Positions 37,154 through 46,832 are shown, counted from the first letter of the stretch. The stretch is 64,000 bases of DNA from Bacillota bacterium (GCA_023441055.1 JAEZQY010000029.1:62001-126000); one strand, 5' to 3'. A program made the numbers and translations. The notes: a model not told the origin generated them from the letters alone.

Positions 37154-39055
37154 TTATAAGGCAACCAGCTCATAGCCCCATGCGGAGAGTTCGGCGACGG
37201 CCATCTGGATGCCGGGCTGACCTGCGCCGTCGGGCTTGACAGCACGTACTGCGATATGGCGCACGAGCTGCGGAACCTCGAACAGGAAGCGGGTGCGCTG
37301 CGCCGAGGCGCCGTCAGTGCGCTGCAGCAGGACGCTCCATTGCTGCCCGTCCGTCGAGCCGAGCAGCTCGTACTCTGTTGCCCAGCCATGGGCGGCGAAG
37401 ATTAACTCCACGTGGCGAATGGCATACAATTGCTCCATGTCGATCGCATACATCCAAGCGTAGCTGCCGGTGGCCTGCGCGAACGTAGAGGGATTGCCGT
37501 CGTTGCCTCTGCCGACCGGAGCGGAGGCGTGTGTATTCAGCGTTGTGACGCCGTCGATCGTAAGCGCCTGCGCCGGTTGATCTAAGGCGGCGTTGATCGG
37601 CGTCTGCGAAGGCTCGAGCGCCCATGCGGACAGTTCTGCGACAGCCATCTGCACGCCGGGCTGGCCGGCACCATTCGGCTTGACGGCGCGCACGGCCACA
37701 TGCTGCAGCAATTGCGGTACAGCGAGTGTGAAGCGGGCGCTCTGTCCCGAGGCGCCGTCAGAGCGCTGCAGCAGAACGCTCCATTGCTGGCCGTCCGGCG
37801 AACCAAGCAGCTCATACTCCGTTGCCCAGCCGTGACTAGCGAACGTGATCTCTATATCGCCAATTAGACGGTCTTCCTCTAAGTCGATGGCATACATCCA
37901 AGCGTAGCTGCCTGTAGCCTGTGCGAACGTCGCGGGATTGCCATCATTGCCCTTGTCTGCAGGCGCGGACGCATGCGTGTTCAGCGTCGTGCTGCCATCA
38001 ATTCTCAGCGCACGCGATGGCTGCTGCAAGGTAACCAGATTGAGCGAGTAATCAGCTTCCGGGTCGTAAACTGCGACTGTTACCCGAGCCTGGCGGGGTG
38101 CCCATAAGCCCTGCGGATGGGTTGCGGTCGCAACCAGACTGGCCAATCCGGCGGCCAGCCCGTCCACCTCCCCGGATGCATGCACACCGGCTATTCCCGG
38201 CTGCAGCGAGGCGAAGGAGATCGTCTCGCTGCTATCCGCATGGAGAACGGTGAGTTGAGCGCTCTGACCAGGCTGAATCACCGCTGTATCGATCGTTAAC
38301 TCAAGCGGCGCCAGCTTCGTGACGACAATGGTATAATCGCGGCTGCTGCCGGATTCTCCGACCGTAATCGTAATTGTGGTTGAGCCGCTTACGCTTCCGT
38401 GCAACTGCACTTCGTAGACACCGCCGGTCACAGTTACCGGTTGACTGCCCGCCGTTACGATGATCGGAGCTGAGGCGTCAGGCGTCAGTTGGACGGAGGT
38501 CGCAGCTGTCGGCACAACTAGGGTATAAGCTTCCACATCGGGGTGGAAGACCGGCTGCAGTCCACCTGGGCTTGTTACAAGCTGGTCGAGCTTCGGCGGC
38601 TCCGGTCTTGGCTCGCTAAGATCGACGGCCCAGGCACGCAGCTCGGCAACGGCCATCTGCACGCCGGGTTGGCTTGCGCCGTCCGGCTTAATGGCACGTA
38701 CTGCAACATAACGCAGCATGCGCGGCTCGTTCAGCGTGAAGAGTGGGCTCTGTCCCGAAGCGCCGTCAGTGCGCTGCAGCAGAACGCTCCACTGCTGACC
38801 ATCGATCGAACCGAGCAGCTCGTATTCGGTTGCCCAGCCATGTGCGGCGAAGGTGACCTCGACATCGCGGATTAGATAGTCGTCCTCCATGTCAACCGCG
38901 TACATCCAAGCGTAGCTGCCGGTCGCTTGCGCGTAGGTGGCTGTGTTGCCATCGTTACCGTGTTCGACCGGACCGGAGGCATGGGTGCCGAGTGATGTGA
39001 CGCCGTCGGTCCTTAGTGCATACGCCGGCAGCTGTTCGGTCACCAGCATCAGGGG
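37154..39055. repeat. three tandemly related F5/8-type module coding repeats
   Basis: Three DNA segments of about 420 bp (near 37154-37590, 37610-38030 and 38625-39055) encode nearly the same module, each with TGSYAWMYA, HGWATEYELLGS, DGQQWSVLLQR and GVQMAVAEL-type stretches. The shared string TACATCCAAGCGTAGCTGCC starts at 37449, 37893 and 38901. High DNA identity points to recent duplication or gene conversion. Confidence 0.85.
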
Positions 39056-42000
39056 CCGGACATCGTCAGGATCGTATACTGCGACTGTCACTCGTGTCTG
39101 CCGCGGCTCCCATGCCGCGGTCGGGCTTATCGCTGTCACGACGATCGTGGCGCGCCCTACAGCCAGCGCGTCGACTTCACCTGTGGAGCTTACACTCGCA
39201 ACAGACGGATGAAGTGAGCTGTATGTCACAATCTCACTGTCGTCCGCATGGCGAACGGTCAGCTGCGTACTGCCGCCAACCTCCAGTACGGCTTCGTCCA
39301 GCTCCGCTGTAAGCGGCAGCAGAAGCTGCGGATAAATATCCTCCGCTGAGCGGATTTCCACATCGTTGAATGCGGTCTCCGTCGTCAGCTTGCTGTTATG
39401 CGAGGCGTGAGCGATACCGATCGTGAAGCTGTCCGTGAGTGGGAAATCGGTCACGCGCCCCGCCAATTCCCAGGCTTGAGCCGCTTCGTCCCAATAGTGG
39501 GCATGGGCGATGTTATTATGATAGGTCAAACGGATTGTCGCCGGCAGCGGCAGCTTCTGCGTATCCACATGAGTTGTAGATGCGTTCGCCTGCAGTCGCT
39601 TCGTCAGCGGCACATTCTTATTGGCCGCACCGCTTGAACCATGAATGCGGTAATTGACATTCATGCTGCCGGGCGCAACATTGTCACGCAGCATTAACCC
39701 CGACATCGTAGACGCGCTGACATGATCGCTGATCGACTCGACAGTGGCGATGATCGATACGCCAAGCGGATAATTGTCCATGTCTACGTTGGTGTATACA
39801 TACAGGAATTCATCCGCTGTGTTCCAGATGTTCGCTCCGCTGGCGGTGATTGACCAGACACCGTCATTGTCAAGCAATGCCGATCCGCTTGCGCTACCGA
39901 CCAGTTCGACATCCCAGTCCTCAGGATAGACGGAGATGTCTGTCTCCCCGTACTTCGTTGTCTGACCGAGTGTAACAGCAGCCTGAATAGCCGCTAGTCC
40001 AGCCTGTCCGGCCGTCACGACGCCGTTCTGATCAACAGCGGCAACATTCGGATGTCCGGATGAGAATACAATATCCGCTTCCTGCAGGTCTACAGGGTAT
40101 CCCGAATTATAGTAAGCGGACACTTCTACATTCACACTCTCTCCATACCGCATATAGGACGGTGCGGACACCTCCACGATATCGAGCTGTTCCTCATAGA
40201 CGAGAAGCGGCTGTGTGACAGCAACCGTCTCATTCAAGTAGATGGCGGCGCTTGCAGTTAAGTCCGACTCGCCGACAGCTAGCCCGAATGCGGTACCGGT
40301 GCTGTTAATTGCGGCGATGGCCGGATCACTGCTCGTGAACAGCACGTTCTCCAGCGGCGCTCGCATACCGTCAGCGGTAATCCCCCATAAGCGCGTAGCC
40401 ATGCTTCTGCCGACAGCCAGCTCCTCATGCTCCCATTCGTACGCGAGCTGTGCATAACGCGTTACCTCGAAGCTTACGTCTTGTCCGTTAATGGCCAGCA
40501 CAGTTGTGCCGACATCGATTCCCTGCAGGAGCTCCCCTGTTGCCGCCATATAAGTATCGCCGGTGACCATCACGGTTTCGTTCGCCTCATGCTGCACAGC
40601 GAGGTATTCGCCGAGAATCACTGGAACGGCGGTATGCTCAGGGTACAGTTCCACCTCGCGAATGCCCATCGCGCCGCCTAATGAAGTGATGCGAAGCGCC
40701 TTCGCGGAGCCGTCCAGCGCAACCAACTGCTCGGAATCAGCGGATGCATCAAGCACCAGGTGGCTCCAATTCACACCGTCGGCTGTCGTTGCAACTTCGT
40801 ATTCATCCGGAATGTCCTCCGTGAAGCGCAGCACCATCGCCGACAGGTCGTAATGCCGGTCCAGCACAAGCTGCAGTGTCCATGGCCCTGCGGCCGCAGC
40901 AGCGGTGTCGCCGCGCTGATCAACAGCGGCTTCCGGCTGCAAGTCTGGATAACCTTCATACAGACCTGCATGCAACGCCTTGACCTCAGCGTTTACTGCA
41001 ACATTATGGCTGGCAGAGCGCGGCAGCAAGTGCGCATAAGCCGGCTCCAGACCCGCTTGGACGAGAACATCCATGGGAAACAACCCGTCCACGACGACTG
41101 AATTATCCTCATAGAGCGACTCTGTGCCCTCATCATACAAGTGCATATGGAGCTCGTCCTCGTCCCAGTAATTGTAAGTAATCTCATGATCGTAGCCCTT
41201 CACGATGAAATTACGCATATTGTCGTATGCTACATTGTTACGCACGATATGATTGCCGGCACCCATATCTAGATAGATGGCGCCATATTCGTTCACTTGC
41301 CTGCGTATGTGGTTGCCTTCAATCACGGTGCCCGGCTGATTGCCGAGCGTGTACACGGCACCGCCGTCATACAGCACCTGCATGATGTCGTGTATATCGT
41401 TGTAGGCAATCCGATTATCGCCGCTGAAGGCAGGATTGCCGGTCTGATCGACTAAGCCTGAACCCCAGCCCCAGCCGACGGAGATGGCGCTGTAAGGCAG
41501 ATCGTGAAACTTGTTGTGCGAGATATCCGTGTCTTTGGCGTATCCGACCCATATAGCTGCCGTATCGAGATATTCCTCGCCAATATGATGGATATAATTA
41601 TTGCTGATGCGATTGTCCCGCACTTGGCTGGCGGGCAAGGAGGGATGATAATCTTCTTCGTGGATACCGCCAAGCTGGATTGCTGAACCAGATACACGAT
41701 GGAAGTGATTGCCGACCACAGTTGTGTCCTGCGTTCCTCGTCCCAGACCCAGTGCAGAACTGCCTATCGCTGTAAACGTATTGCCTTCCAGATGCAGCTG
41801 CTGCCCGTATTCGAACACGACGCCTTCGCCCATCTTGACCCAAGAGTTGAACACAGTATCGCCGTAGGATTGGTGCCCTTCGCCAACGATGCGGAACCCG
41901 GCCTGAACCGAGGCGTAGCCATCATCGCTTTGCAGGTCGAGCCACGTATTATGCGAGAAGGTGACGCCTTCGAAGCGAATATGGCCGATTGGGCTCGCAG

Positions 42001-42880
42001 CGCTGCCTTGCCCCGAGACGATCGTCTCCAGCACCGGAACGATCGTCTCCGCTTCATTCGGGACTTCACCTGCCCGTGGCATGTAATACAGCTCTCTGGT
42101 GTCGGGGTTGAAATAAAATTCGCCTGGCTCATCCAGAAAAACCATCGCGTTCTCCAACCAGGTTAGCGCAGCAGGCTGAAACCGGTGCAAATTCGTATTC
42201 GTCCAGCACGGCTGCTTCAGATATACCTGCAAGCCGTCCACCTGGTCAATTAAGCAGCGATTGGCTCGCCAGTGCGAGAAGAGTACCGCTTCCACTTGGT
42301 CCAGTCGGGGAACACCGATCAAGTCGTCAGCCGGTTTCAGAAAACCTCCGCTGTTAACCGTGTAGCCGCTCGGCTGAATTTCGGTCCTGGCGCGCACCGC
42401 ACGCTGCCCGTCGACGTACAACTGACGAACCTCACTGTCGCCGGGGACGTAGGCCTTCCAGATGCCGCCGCCGTGTTCCGTCCAGCCGCCGATCTCAATG
42501 CCTCCGCTGAGCACCGGAGTCGCCCCTGGGTAAGCCCGGTATGCCACATCGAAGCCGTTAAGTCCCGAATCGGCCGCCGTCAGCGTGAATGTCTGGCTAA
42601 GCTCATAACGTCCGTCATGCAGCCAGATGATGATATCGCCGGACATACTCGCTGTCTCCAGCCTGATCTGATCCCTGGCCGTCTCAAGTGAGCATGGCGA
42701 CAGCATCGTGCATGAATTACCGTCTCCGTTCGGCGCAGTATGCCATTCCTGATAGATGCCACCGCTTGCTTCTACCTTCGGGGCTGGCCAAGACCAGCTT
42801 CCAAGCAGCAGAACGAAGGCAAGCAGACAGGTGACCGCTCTTCGTAAGTTTCTGTTCATCTCCCTTAAGGGTAAGCGCAT
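37154..42880 (-). CDS. secreted modular right-handed beta-helix protein (GH141-like), 1908 residues
   Basis: A very large exported protein. The signal peptide (about 9-39, ending KVEA) is followed by a right-handed parallel beta-helix catalytic-type region (about 40-640). Its opening (TPVLSGGIEIGGWTEHGGG, then RQLYVDGQRAVRAR) resembles GH141, a family that includes alpha-L-fucosidase and xylanase activities. After it come an F5/8-type C domain (640-770), several bacterial Ig-like domains (one near 1180-1265), and three F5/8-type modules (about 1277-1419, 1617-1757 and 1764-1909) with a cadherin-like beta-sandwich between the first and second. No sortase or SLH anchor is seen. The second ATG (42880) is better spaced from GAGGAGGG. 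It faces the ABC/fucosidase operon and probably degrades its glycan outside the cell. Confidence 0.82.
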   Translation of the reverse strand: MRLPLREMNRNLRRAVTCLLAFVLLLGSWSWPAPKVEASGGIYQEWHTAPNGDGNSCTMLSPCSLETARDQIRLETASMSGDIIIWLHDGRYELSQTFTLTAADSGLNGFDVAYRAYPGATPVLSGGIEIGGWTEHGGGIWKAYVPGDSEVRQLYVDGQRAVRARTEIQPSGYTVNSGGFLKPADDLIGVPRLDQVEAVLFSHWRANRCLIDQVDGLQVYLKQPCWTNTNLHRFQPAALTWLENAMVFLDEPGEFYFNPDTRELYYMPRAGEVPNEAETIVPVLETIVSGQGSAASPIGHIRFEGVTFSHNTWLDLQSDDGYASVQAGFRIVGEGHQSYGDTVFNSWVKMGEGVVFEYGQQLHLEGNTFTAIGSSALGLGRGTQDTTVVGNHFHRVSGSAIQLGGIHEEDYHPSLPASQVRDNRISNNYIHHIGEEYLDTAAIWVGYAKDTDISHNKFHDLPYSAISVGWGWGSGLVDQTGNPAFSGDNRIAYNDIHDIMQVLYDGGAVYTLGNQPGTVIEGNHIRRQVNEYGAIYLDMGAGNHIVRNNVAYDNMRNFIVKGYDHEITYNYWDEDELHMHLYDEGTESLYEDNSVVVDGLFPMDVLVQAGLEPAYAHLLPRSASHNVAVNAEVKALHAGLYEGYPDLQPEAAVDQRGDTAAAAAGPWTLQLVLDRHYDLSAMVLRFTEDIPDEYEVATTADGVNWSHLVLDASADSEQLVALDGSAKALRITSLGGAMGIREVELYPEHTAVPVILGEYLAVQHEANETVMVTGDTYMAATGELLQGIDVGTTVLAINGQDVSFEVTRYAQLAYEWEHEELAVGRSMATRLWGITADGMRAPLENVLFTSSDPAIAAINSTGTAFGLAVGESDLTASAAIYLNETVAVTQPLLVYEEQLDIVEVSAPSYMRYGESVNVEVSAYYNSGYPVDLQEADIVFSSGHPNVAAVDQNGVVTAGQAGLAAIQAAVTLGQTTKYGETDISVYPEDWDVELVGSASGSALLDNDGVWSITASGANIWNTADEFLYVYTNVDMDNYPLGVSIIATVESISDHVSASTMSGLMLRDNVAPGSMNVNYRIHGSSGAANKNVPLTKRLQANASTTHVDTQKLPLPATIRLTYHNNIAHAHYWDEAAQAWELAGRVTDFPLTDSFTIGIAHASHNSKLTTETAFNDVEIRSAEDIYPQLLLPLTAELDEAVLEVGGSTQLTVRHADDSEIVTYSSLHPSVASVSSTGEVDALAVGRATIVVTAISPTAAWEPRQTRVTVAVYDPDDVRPLMLVTEQLPAYALRTDGVTSLGTHASGPVEHGNDGNTATYAQATGSYAWMYAVDMEDDYLIRDVEVTFAAHGWATEYELLGSIDGQQWSVLLQRTDGASGQSPLFTLNEPRMLRYVAVRAIKPDGASQPGVQMAVAELRAWAVDLSEPRPEPPKLDQLVTSPGGLQPVFHPDVEAYTLVVPTAATSVQLTPDASAPIIVTAGSQPVTVTGGVYEVQLHGSVSGSTTITITVGESGSSRDYTIVVTKLAPLELTIDTAVIQPGQSAQLTVLHADSSETISFASLQPGIAGVHASGEVDGLAAGLASLVATATHPQGLWAPRQARVTVAVYDPEADYSLNLVTLQQPSRALRIDGSTTLNTHASAPADKGNDGNPATFAQATGSYAWMYAIDLEEDRLIGDIEITFASHGWATEYELLGSPDGQQWSVLLQRSDGASGQSARFTLAVPQLLQHVAVRAVKPNGAGQPGVQMAVAELSAWALEPSQTPINAALDQPAQALTIDGVTTLNTHASAPVGRGNDGNPSTFAQATGSYAWMYAIDMEQLYAIRHVELIFAAHGWATEYELLGSTDGQQWSVLLQRTDGASAQRTRFLFEVPQLVRHIAVRAVKPDGAGQPGIQMAVAELSAWGYELVAL

Positions 42881-42926
42881 CATTAATCCCTCCTCAATAA
42901 GTATGAAGTTCGATATTCAAGTTAAA

Positions 42927-42940
42927 TGAAAGCGCTTAAA
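42927..42940. promoter_or_regulatory. cre-like CcpA site (left)
   Basis: TGAAAGCGCTTAAA fits the Bacillus cre consensus (TGWAANCGNTNWCA-like) with a perfect AAGCGCTT centre. It is 44 bp before the beta-helix protein start, on the side of the large inverted repeat facing that gene, so it would give glucose repression. Confidence 0.6.
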
Positions 42941-42944
42941 TTTT

Positions 42945-43044
42945 AAAGGGACACTTTTGCCGGGAGCGGACTTTTTTGTTCGAGAATGCCGCTGGACACG
43001 GGTAGAATGTCAAAAAAGTCCCTTGCTCCCAAAAGTGTCCCTTT
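42945..43044. promoter_or_regulatory. 100-bp inverted repeat in the divergent control region
   Basis: Arms of 34 bp (42945-42978 and 43011-43044) begin AAAGGGACACTTTTG and end GGACTTTTTTG, and are complementary apart from a small G/C-rich central difference. The 32-bp loop contains TAGAAT (43003-43008), a good -10 on the + strand with no good -35. It divides the beta-helix gene from the ABC/fucosidase operon. An activator-dependent dual operator, perhaps for the AraC protein encoded at 49.8 kb, is the likeliest reading; a degenerate mobile hairpin is the alternative. Confidence 0.7.
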
Positions 43045-43049
43045 CCAGT

Positions 43050-43063
43050 TGAAAGCACTTTCA
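43050..43063. promoter_or_regulatory. cre-like CcpA site (right)
   Basis: TGAAAGCACTTTCA is a near-perfect palindrome matching cre with CA in place of CG at the centre. It is 46 bp before the first permease gene and mirrors the left site across the 100-bp repeat. Confidence 0.6.
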
Positions 43064-43109
43064 TATACCATCGGCATCAAGACCAAGACAAACGGAAAAG
43101 AGGCACGGT

Positions 43110-44054
43110 ATGATGGGAACCCCCTTCAGCAAGATCGGCATAACGTACAAATCGAACGCGCGAAAAAAAATAATGAGACATTGGCAATTATATCTGGTCA
43201 TTCTGCCGCCGCTCATCTATTTGATTACATTCCAGTACATCCCAATGTTCGGCGCGGTGATCGCGTTCAAGGACTTCAACGTGATGAAGGGAATATTGGG
43301 AAGCCCGTGGGTCGGGCTGAAATACTTCGAGCTGTTCTTCAACGCGCCGCAGTTCTGGACCATTATGAAGAATACGATTGGTATCGGGTTATACGGCTTG
43401 ATCGTTGGATTTCCGGCTCCGATATTGTTGGCGCTGGCACTGAATGAGCTTAGAGCCGGTATATTCAAGAAAACCGTACAGATGGCAACATTCGCCCCTT
43501 ATTTCATCTCGACGGTTGTAATGGTGTCGATGATCATGATCGCGTTTAATCCCAGAATCGGATTTATTAACGGTCTAATTACGTTCTTCGGGTTTGAGTC
43601 GGTCAACTTCCTCGGCAATGCCTCATACTTCTGGTCCATCTTCGTGTGGACAGATGTTTGGCAGCAGACCGGTTATGCTTCGATCATCTATTTGGCAGCA
43701 TTGGCGGGTGTGCATCCAGAATTGTATGAAGCCGCCAAGGTAGACGGAGCGTCGCGTATTCAGCGAATGATCAATATCGACATTCCTGGCTTGCTACCGG
43801 CGGCAATTATTATTCTGATCTTGAATATGGGGAATTTCATGCAGATCGGGTTCGAGAAGATCTTCCTGCTGCAGAATCCGCTGAACATGAATGCAGCTGA
43901 GGTTATTCCGACTTATGTATACAAGGTTGGATTGCTTAACGCGAATTTCAGCTTCGGGGGAGCGATCGGCTTGTTTAATTCGGTCATTAACCTGGTGCTG
44001 CTTGTAACGGTGAATGCAATCGCCCGCAAAGTATCAAGCACAAGCTTATGGTAG
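43110..44054 (+). CDS. carbohydrate ABC transporter permease (LplB type)
   Basis: A 314-residue permease with six membrane helices after a short basic N-terminus. The coupling motif EAAKVDGASRIQRMINIDIPGL (EAA loop) near residue 210 contacts the ATPase. Opening residues LYLVILPPLIYLITFQYIPMFGAVIAFKDFN are typical of the LplB/YtcP group found in Paenibacillus with complex-glycan lipoproteins. It is the first gene of the glycan operon; no ATPase gene is present, so a shared MsmX-type ATPase encoded elsewhere is expected. GAGG lies 6 nt before the ATG. Confidence 0.93.
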   Translation: MMGTPFSKIGITYKSNARKKIMRHWQLYLVILPPLIYLITFQYIPMFGAVIAFKDFNVMKGILGSPWVGLKYFELFFNAPQFWTIMKNTIGIGLYGLIVGFPAPILLALALNELRAGIFKKTVQMATFAPYFISTVVMVSMIMIAFNPRIGFINGLITFFGFESVNFLGNASYFWSIFVWTDVWQQTGYASIIYLAALAGVHPELYEAAKVDGASRIQRMINIDIPGLLPAAIIILILNMGNFMQIGFEKIFLLQNPLNMNAAEVIPTYVYKVGLLNANFSFGGAIGLFNSVINLVLLVTVNAIARKVSSTSLW

Positions 44055-44113
44055 AGATGAGAATTTTGAGCGAGAGCAGTTCAGACACAGAATAACGTAT
44101 AGGAGCGTTCAAC

Positions 44114-45016
44114 ATGGAGATAAGCAATAGCCGCATCAAGGAACCGTTCGGAGATCGAATATTCATGATTGTTGTATATATGATGTTGACCGTATGTCTG
44201 TTGATTGTAATCTATCCATTGATCTACATTATCAGTTCATCATTCAGTTCCACCAAAGCGGTCGTATCCGGAGCCGTGTGGCTGCTGCCTGTGGAGCCGA
44301 CTCTGAAAGGCTATGCTGCGATTTTCAATAATCCGCAAGTGTATATCGGATACAAAAATACGATTATCTATACCTTCTTTGGCACGCTGGTGAATGTAGT
44401 GATGACAGTGATGTTTGCATATCCGCTGGCTAGAAGAACGTTCTATGGACGCAATCTATTTACACTTCTGCTTGTTTTCACGATGCTTTTCTCCGGTGGG
44501 CTGATTCCTTTCTATATGGTGGTGAAGTCGCTGGGCTTCCTCGATACGAGATGGGCGATGATCCTGCCGTCGGCGCTATCGGTATGGCAAGTCATTATCG
44601 CGCGAACATTCTTTCAGACGACCATTCCCGATGAACTAACTGAAGCGGCCCAACTGGACGGGTGTAGTGACATCGGTTTCATATGGCGGGTCGTGCTGCC
44701 GCTGTCCAAACCGATTATCGCTGTTCTGGTGCTGATGTATGCGGTTGGGCATTGGAACACGTACTTCAGTGCGCTCATATTCCTTCGCAGTCCGGACTTG
44801 TATCCGCTGCAAATTGTATTGCGCAATATACTGATTCTGAACCAGATCGATCCCGCCAGTATAGCCGACGTTGAGGATTTCGCGGAACGGCAGGGACTTG
44901 CCGATTTGCTGAAGTACTCGCTGATCGTTGTGGCGAACGGTCCGATTCTGCTTATTTATCCGTTCGCGCAAAAGTACTTCGTAAAGGGAGTGTTGATTGG
45001 TTCTTTGAAGGGATAA
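44114..45016 (+). CDS. carbohydrate ABC transporter permease (YtcP/AraQ type)
   Basis: The second permease, 300 residues with six helices. The EAA loop reads EAAQLDGCSDIGFIWRVVLPLSKP. The C-terminus (PFAQKYFVKGVLIGSLKG) is the standard end of this subfamily. It forms a heterodimer with the previous gene product and imports oligosaccharides delivered by the lipoprotein encoded next. The gap to the previous gene is 59 nt, with AGGAG before the ATG. Confidence 0.94.
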   Translation: MEISNSRIKEPFGDRIFMIVVYMMLTVCLLIVIYPLIYIISSSFSSTKAVVSGAVWLLPVEPTLKGYAAIFNNPQVYIGYKNTIIYTFFGTLVNVVMTVMFAYPLARRTFYGRNLFTLLLVFTMLFSGGLIPFYMVVKSLGFLDTRWAMILPSALSVWQVIIARTFFQTTIPDELTEAAQLDGCSDIGFIWRVVLPLSKPIIAVLVLMYAVGHWNTYFSALIFLRSPDLYPLQIVLRNILILNQIDPASIADVEDFAERQGLADLLKYSLIVVANGPILLIYPFAQKYFVKGVLIGSLKG

Positions 45017-45049
45017 ATGGTCAGGTTGAAGGAGGTGGTTGGCATGTAA
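45017..45049 (+). other. ten-codon frame ending in a start-stop (ATG-TAA) with strong ribosome site
   Basis: Directly after the permease TAA, an ATG opens a 10-codon frame (MVRLKEVVGM) that ends ATG TAA at 45044-45049. The strong site GAAGGAGGT sits 8 nt before that last ATG, so ribosomes could load onto a bare start-stop pair. This lies 61 nt upstream of the lipoprotein gene. Confidence 0.4.
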
Positions 45050-45110
45050 TTGCCGCAGGATGTCGAATTAATAATGCAACTACAAAAATGATTCGCAGGA
45101 GGGTCACACC

Positions 45111-46805
45111 ATGAAAAAAGCAGGACTCATTGTATTCATGATTTTGATAATGGTCATAACGGCATGCTCAGGAAATAACGGCAATAATCAATCTGCTGCA
45201 CCGATAGAAACGCCAAAATCCGAAACATCGAACACGATATCGACTGACGTGACAGAGAAGCGCGTTAATCCACCGGAGACGTTCCCGATTGTTGAAGAAT
45301 CAATCACGCTCAGCGCATTCATGGCGCAAGCCCCAACGGTGGAAAATTTAGCGGATTCCTGGATTGTGAAGACGATGGAGGAGAAGTTTAACATTAAGTT
45401 TGACTGGGTGCTTGCTCCGCAGTCCGGTCTTCAGGAGTCCAAATCGCTCGTAATGGCCAGCGGGGACTTTCCAGACTTGTTCATACACGGAAACTTCTCG
45501 CCCGAGGAGCAAATGAAATATGGCAGGGACGGCGTACTGCTTCCCTTGAACGATCTGATTGACCAATATGCGCCGAATATTAAGAGGATGCTGGAGGAGA
45601 AAGATTTTCTGAAACCGGCAGTTACATCGCCTGATGGCAACATCTATGCGCTGCCGCAATTGAATGAATGTTACCACTGCTCCTTCCCGCAGAAGATGTG
45701 GATCAATACCGAGTGGCTCGATAATCTCAATCTGAAGATGCCTACAACCACAGAAGAGTTCCATGAGGTGCTGCAGGCGTTCAAGGAGAACGATCCGAAT
45801 CGCAACGGCAAGAAGGACGAAATTCCGCTGAGCGGCTCAATCAGTCAGAGAGTGTATGGTTTTCTTATGAGTCCGTTCATTCTCAATGACGACCTCCGAT
45901 ATCTTACGGTGAATAGTGGCAAAGTGGAGACGGTGGCGAATACGCCGGAGTGGCGCCAAGGGCTGGCCTACATGAACCAATTGTATCAAGAAGGATTATT
46001 GGATCCGGGTGCGTTCACGCAAGATTCAGACTCACTCCGGCAACTCGGCAACAACCCAGATATCGAATTGCTAGGCGCAGTGCCAGGACTGCACTTCTCG
46101 TTATTCATGGCGCTGGACGGAGATCGGCACGCGCACTGGGAGCCGGTACCGCCGCTGATCAGTCCTGACGGCAAGCAAGCTACGCCATTCGCGATGAATG
46201 TAGGGAACGGTCACTTCGCCATCTCCTCGAAGAACCCGAATCCGGAAGCGTCTATACGCATCATGGACTGGATGTGGTCATTGGAAGGAAGTTTGGCCAT
46301 CACCTATGGGCAAGAAGGCGTAAACTGGAGAAAAGCCGATGCAGGCGAAATGGATATCAATGGGAAGCAAGCTTTATACACGGAGTTGGAGCCTACGAAT
46401 GTAACCGGTACAATCGGCAATACGACCTGGGGTAGAGTGGGTCCGCGATTAATTGATCGTGAGCTGCGAGAAGCTTGGGTACATCCGTCGGACGAAGAGC
46501 AAATCTACAGCGCTGATTCGAAGGGGCAGGAAGTCAGGTTGTTCCGGGCAACGCGTGATTTCTACGATGGTCATCAGCCGCAGGAGTTGCTGCCGACTTC
46601 GCTGTTTATCGCACTCGAGGATCTGGACGAAGCGAGTCAGCTGCAGGTTGCTATCAAGGATTATATTGAATCGTCGATCGTCCGGTTTATTACGGGCAAC
46701 TTGAATGTCGAGAAGGATTGGGATTCGTATGTGAAGGAGCTTGATAATTTGAATATCAAGCGATTCGTTGAGATTTATCAGAAGGCTTACGATTTGGTTA
46801 AATAG
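45111..46805 (+). CDS. extracellular solute-binding lipoprotein (LplA-like)
   Basis: A 564-residue lipoprotein with lipobox VITAC (Cys19), an Asn/Gly linker and a large two-lobed binding fold of the LplA type. Typical stretches include MEEKFNIKFDWVLAPQSG, DLFIHGNFSPEEQMKYG, LPLNDLIDQYAPNIKRML and DPNRNGKKDEIPLSG. It captures oligosaccharides at the membrane and passes them to the two permeases. Its ribosome site is GGAGGG. A stable hairpin right after the stop (46813-46832) may protect this mRNA segment and favour higher lipoprotein output. Confidence 0.94.
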   Translation: MKKAGLIVFMILIMVITACSGNNGNNQSAAPIETPKSETSNTISTDVTEKRVNPPETFPIVEESITLSAFMAQAPTVENLADSWIVKTMEEKFNIKFDWVLAPQSGLQESKSLVMASGDFPDLFIHGNFSPEEQMKYGRDGVLLPLNDLIDQYAPNIKRMLEEKDFLKPAVTSPDGNIYALPQLNECYHCSFPQKMWINTEWLDNLNLKMPTTTEEFHEVLQAFKENDPNRNGKKDEIPLSGSISQRVYGFLMSPFILNDDLRYLTVNSGKVETVANTPEWRQGLAYMNQLYQEGLLDPGAFTQDSDSLRQLGNNPDIELLGAVPGLHFSLFMALDGDRHAHWEPVPPLISPDGKQATPFAMNVGNGHFAISSKNPNPEASIRIMDWMWSLEGSLAITYGQEGVNWRKADAGEMDINGKQALYTELEPTNVTGTIGNTTWGRVGPRLIDRELREAWVHPSDEEQIYSADSKGQEVRLFRATRDFYDGHQPQELLPTSLFIALEDLDEASQLQVAIKDYIESSIVRFITGNLNVEKDWDSYVKELDNLNIKRFVEIYQKAYDLVK

Positions 46806-46812
46806 TTTATCG

Positions 46813-46832
46813 TGCGGGGCCTATGCCCCGCA
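46813..46832 (+). terminator. intercistronic hairpin after the lipoprotein gene
   Basis: TGCGGGGC and GCCCCGCA form an 8-bp GC-rich stem with a CTAT tetraloop. No T run follows, so it probably stabilises the upstream mRNA or terminates only partly. The stem covers an in-frame ATG at 46823, arguing for a later start of the next gene. Confidence 0.6.

Noticed and set aside
42945..43044. Insertion sequence or MITE
   Set aside because: No target-site duplication is visible at the arm ends, and the mirrored cre sites suggest a designed control region. Kept as an alternative only.
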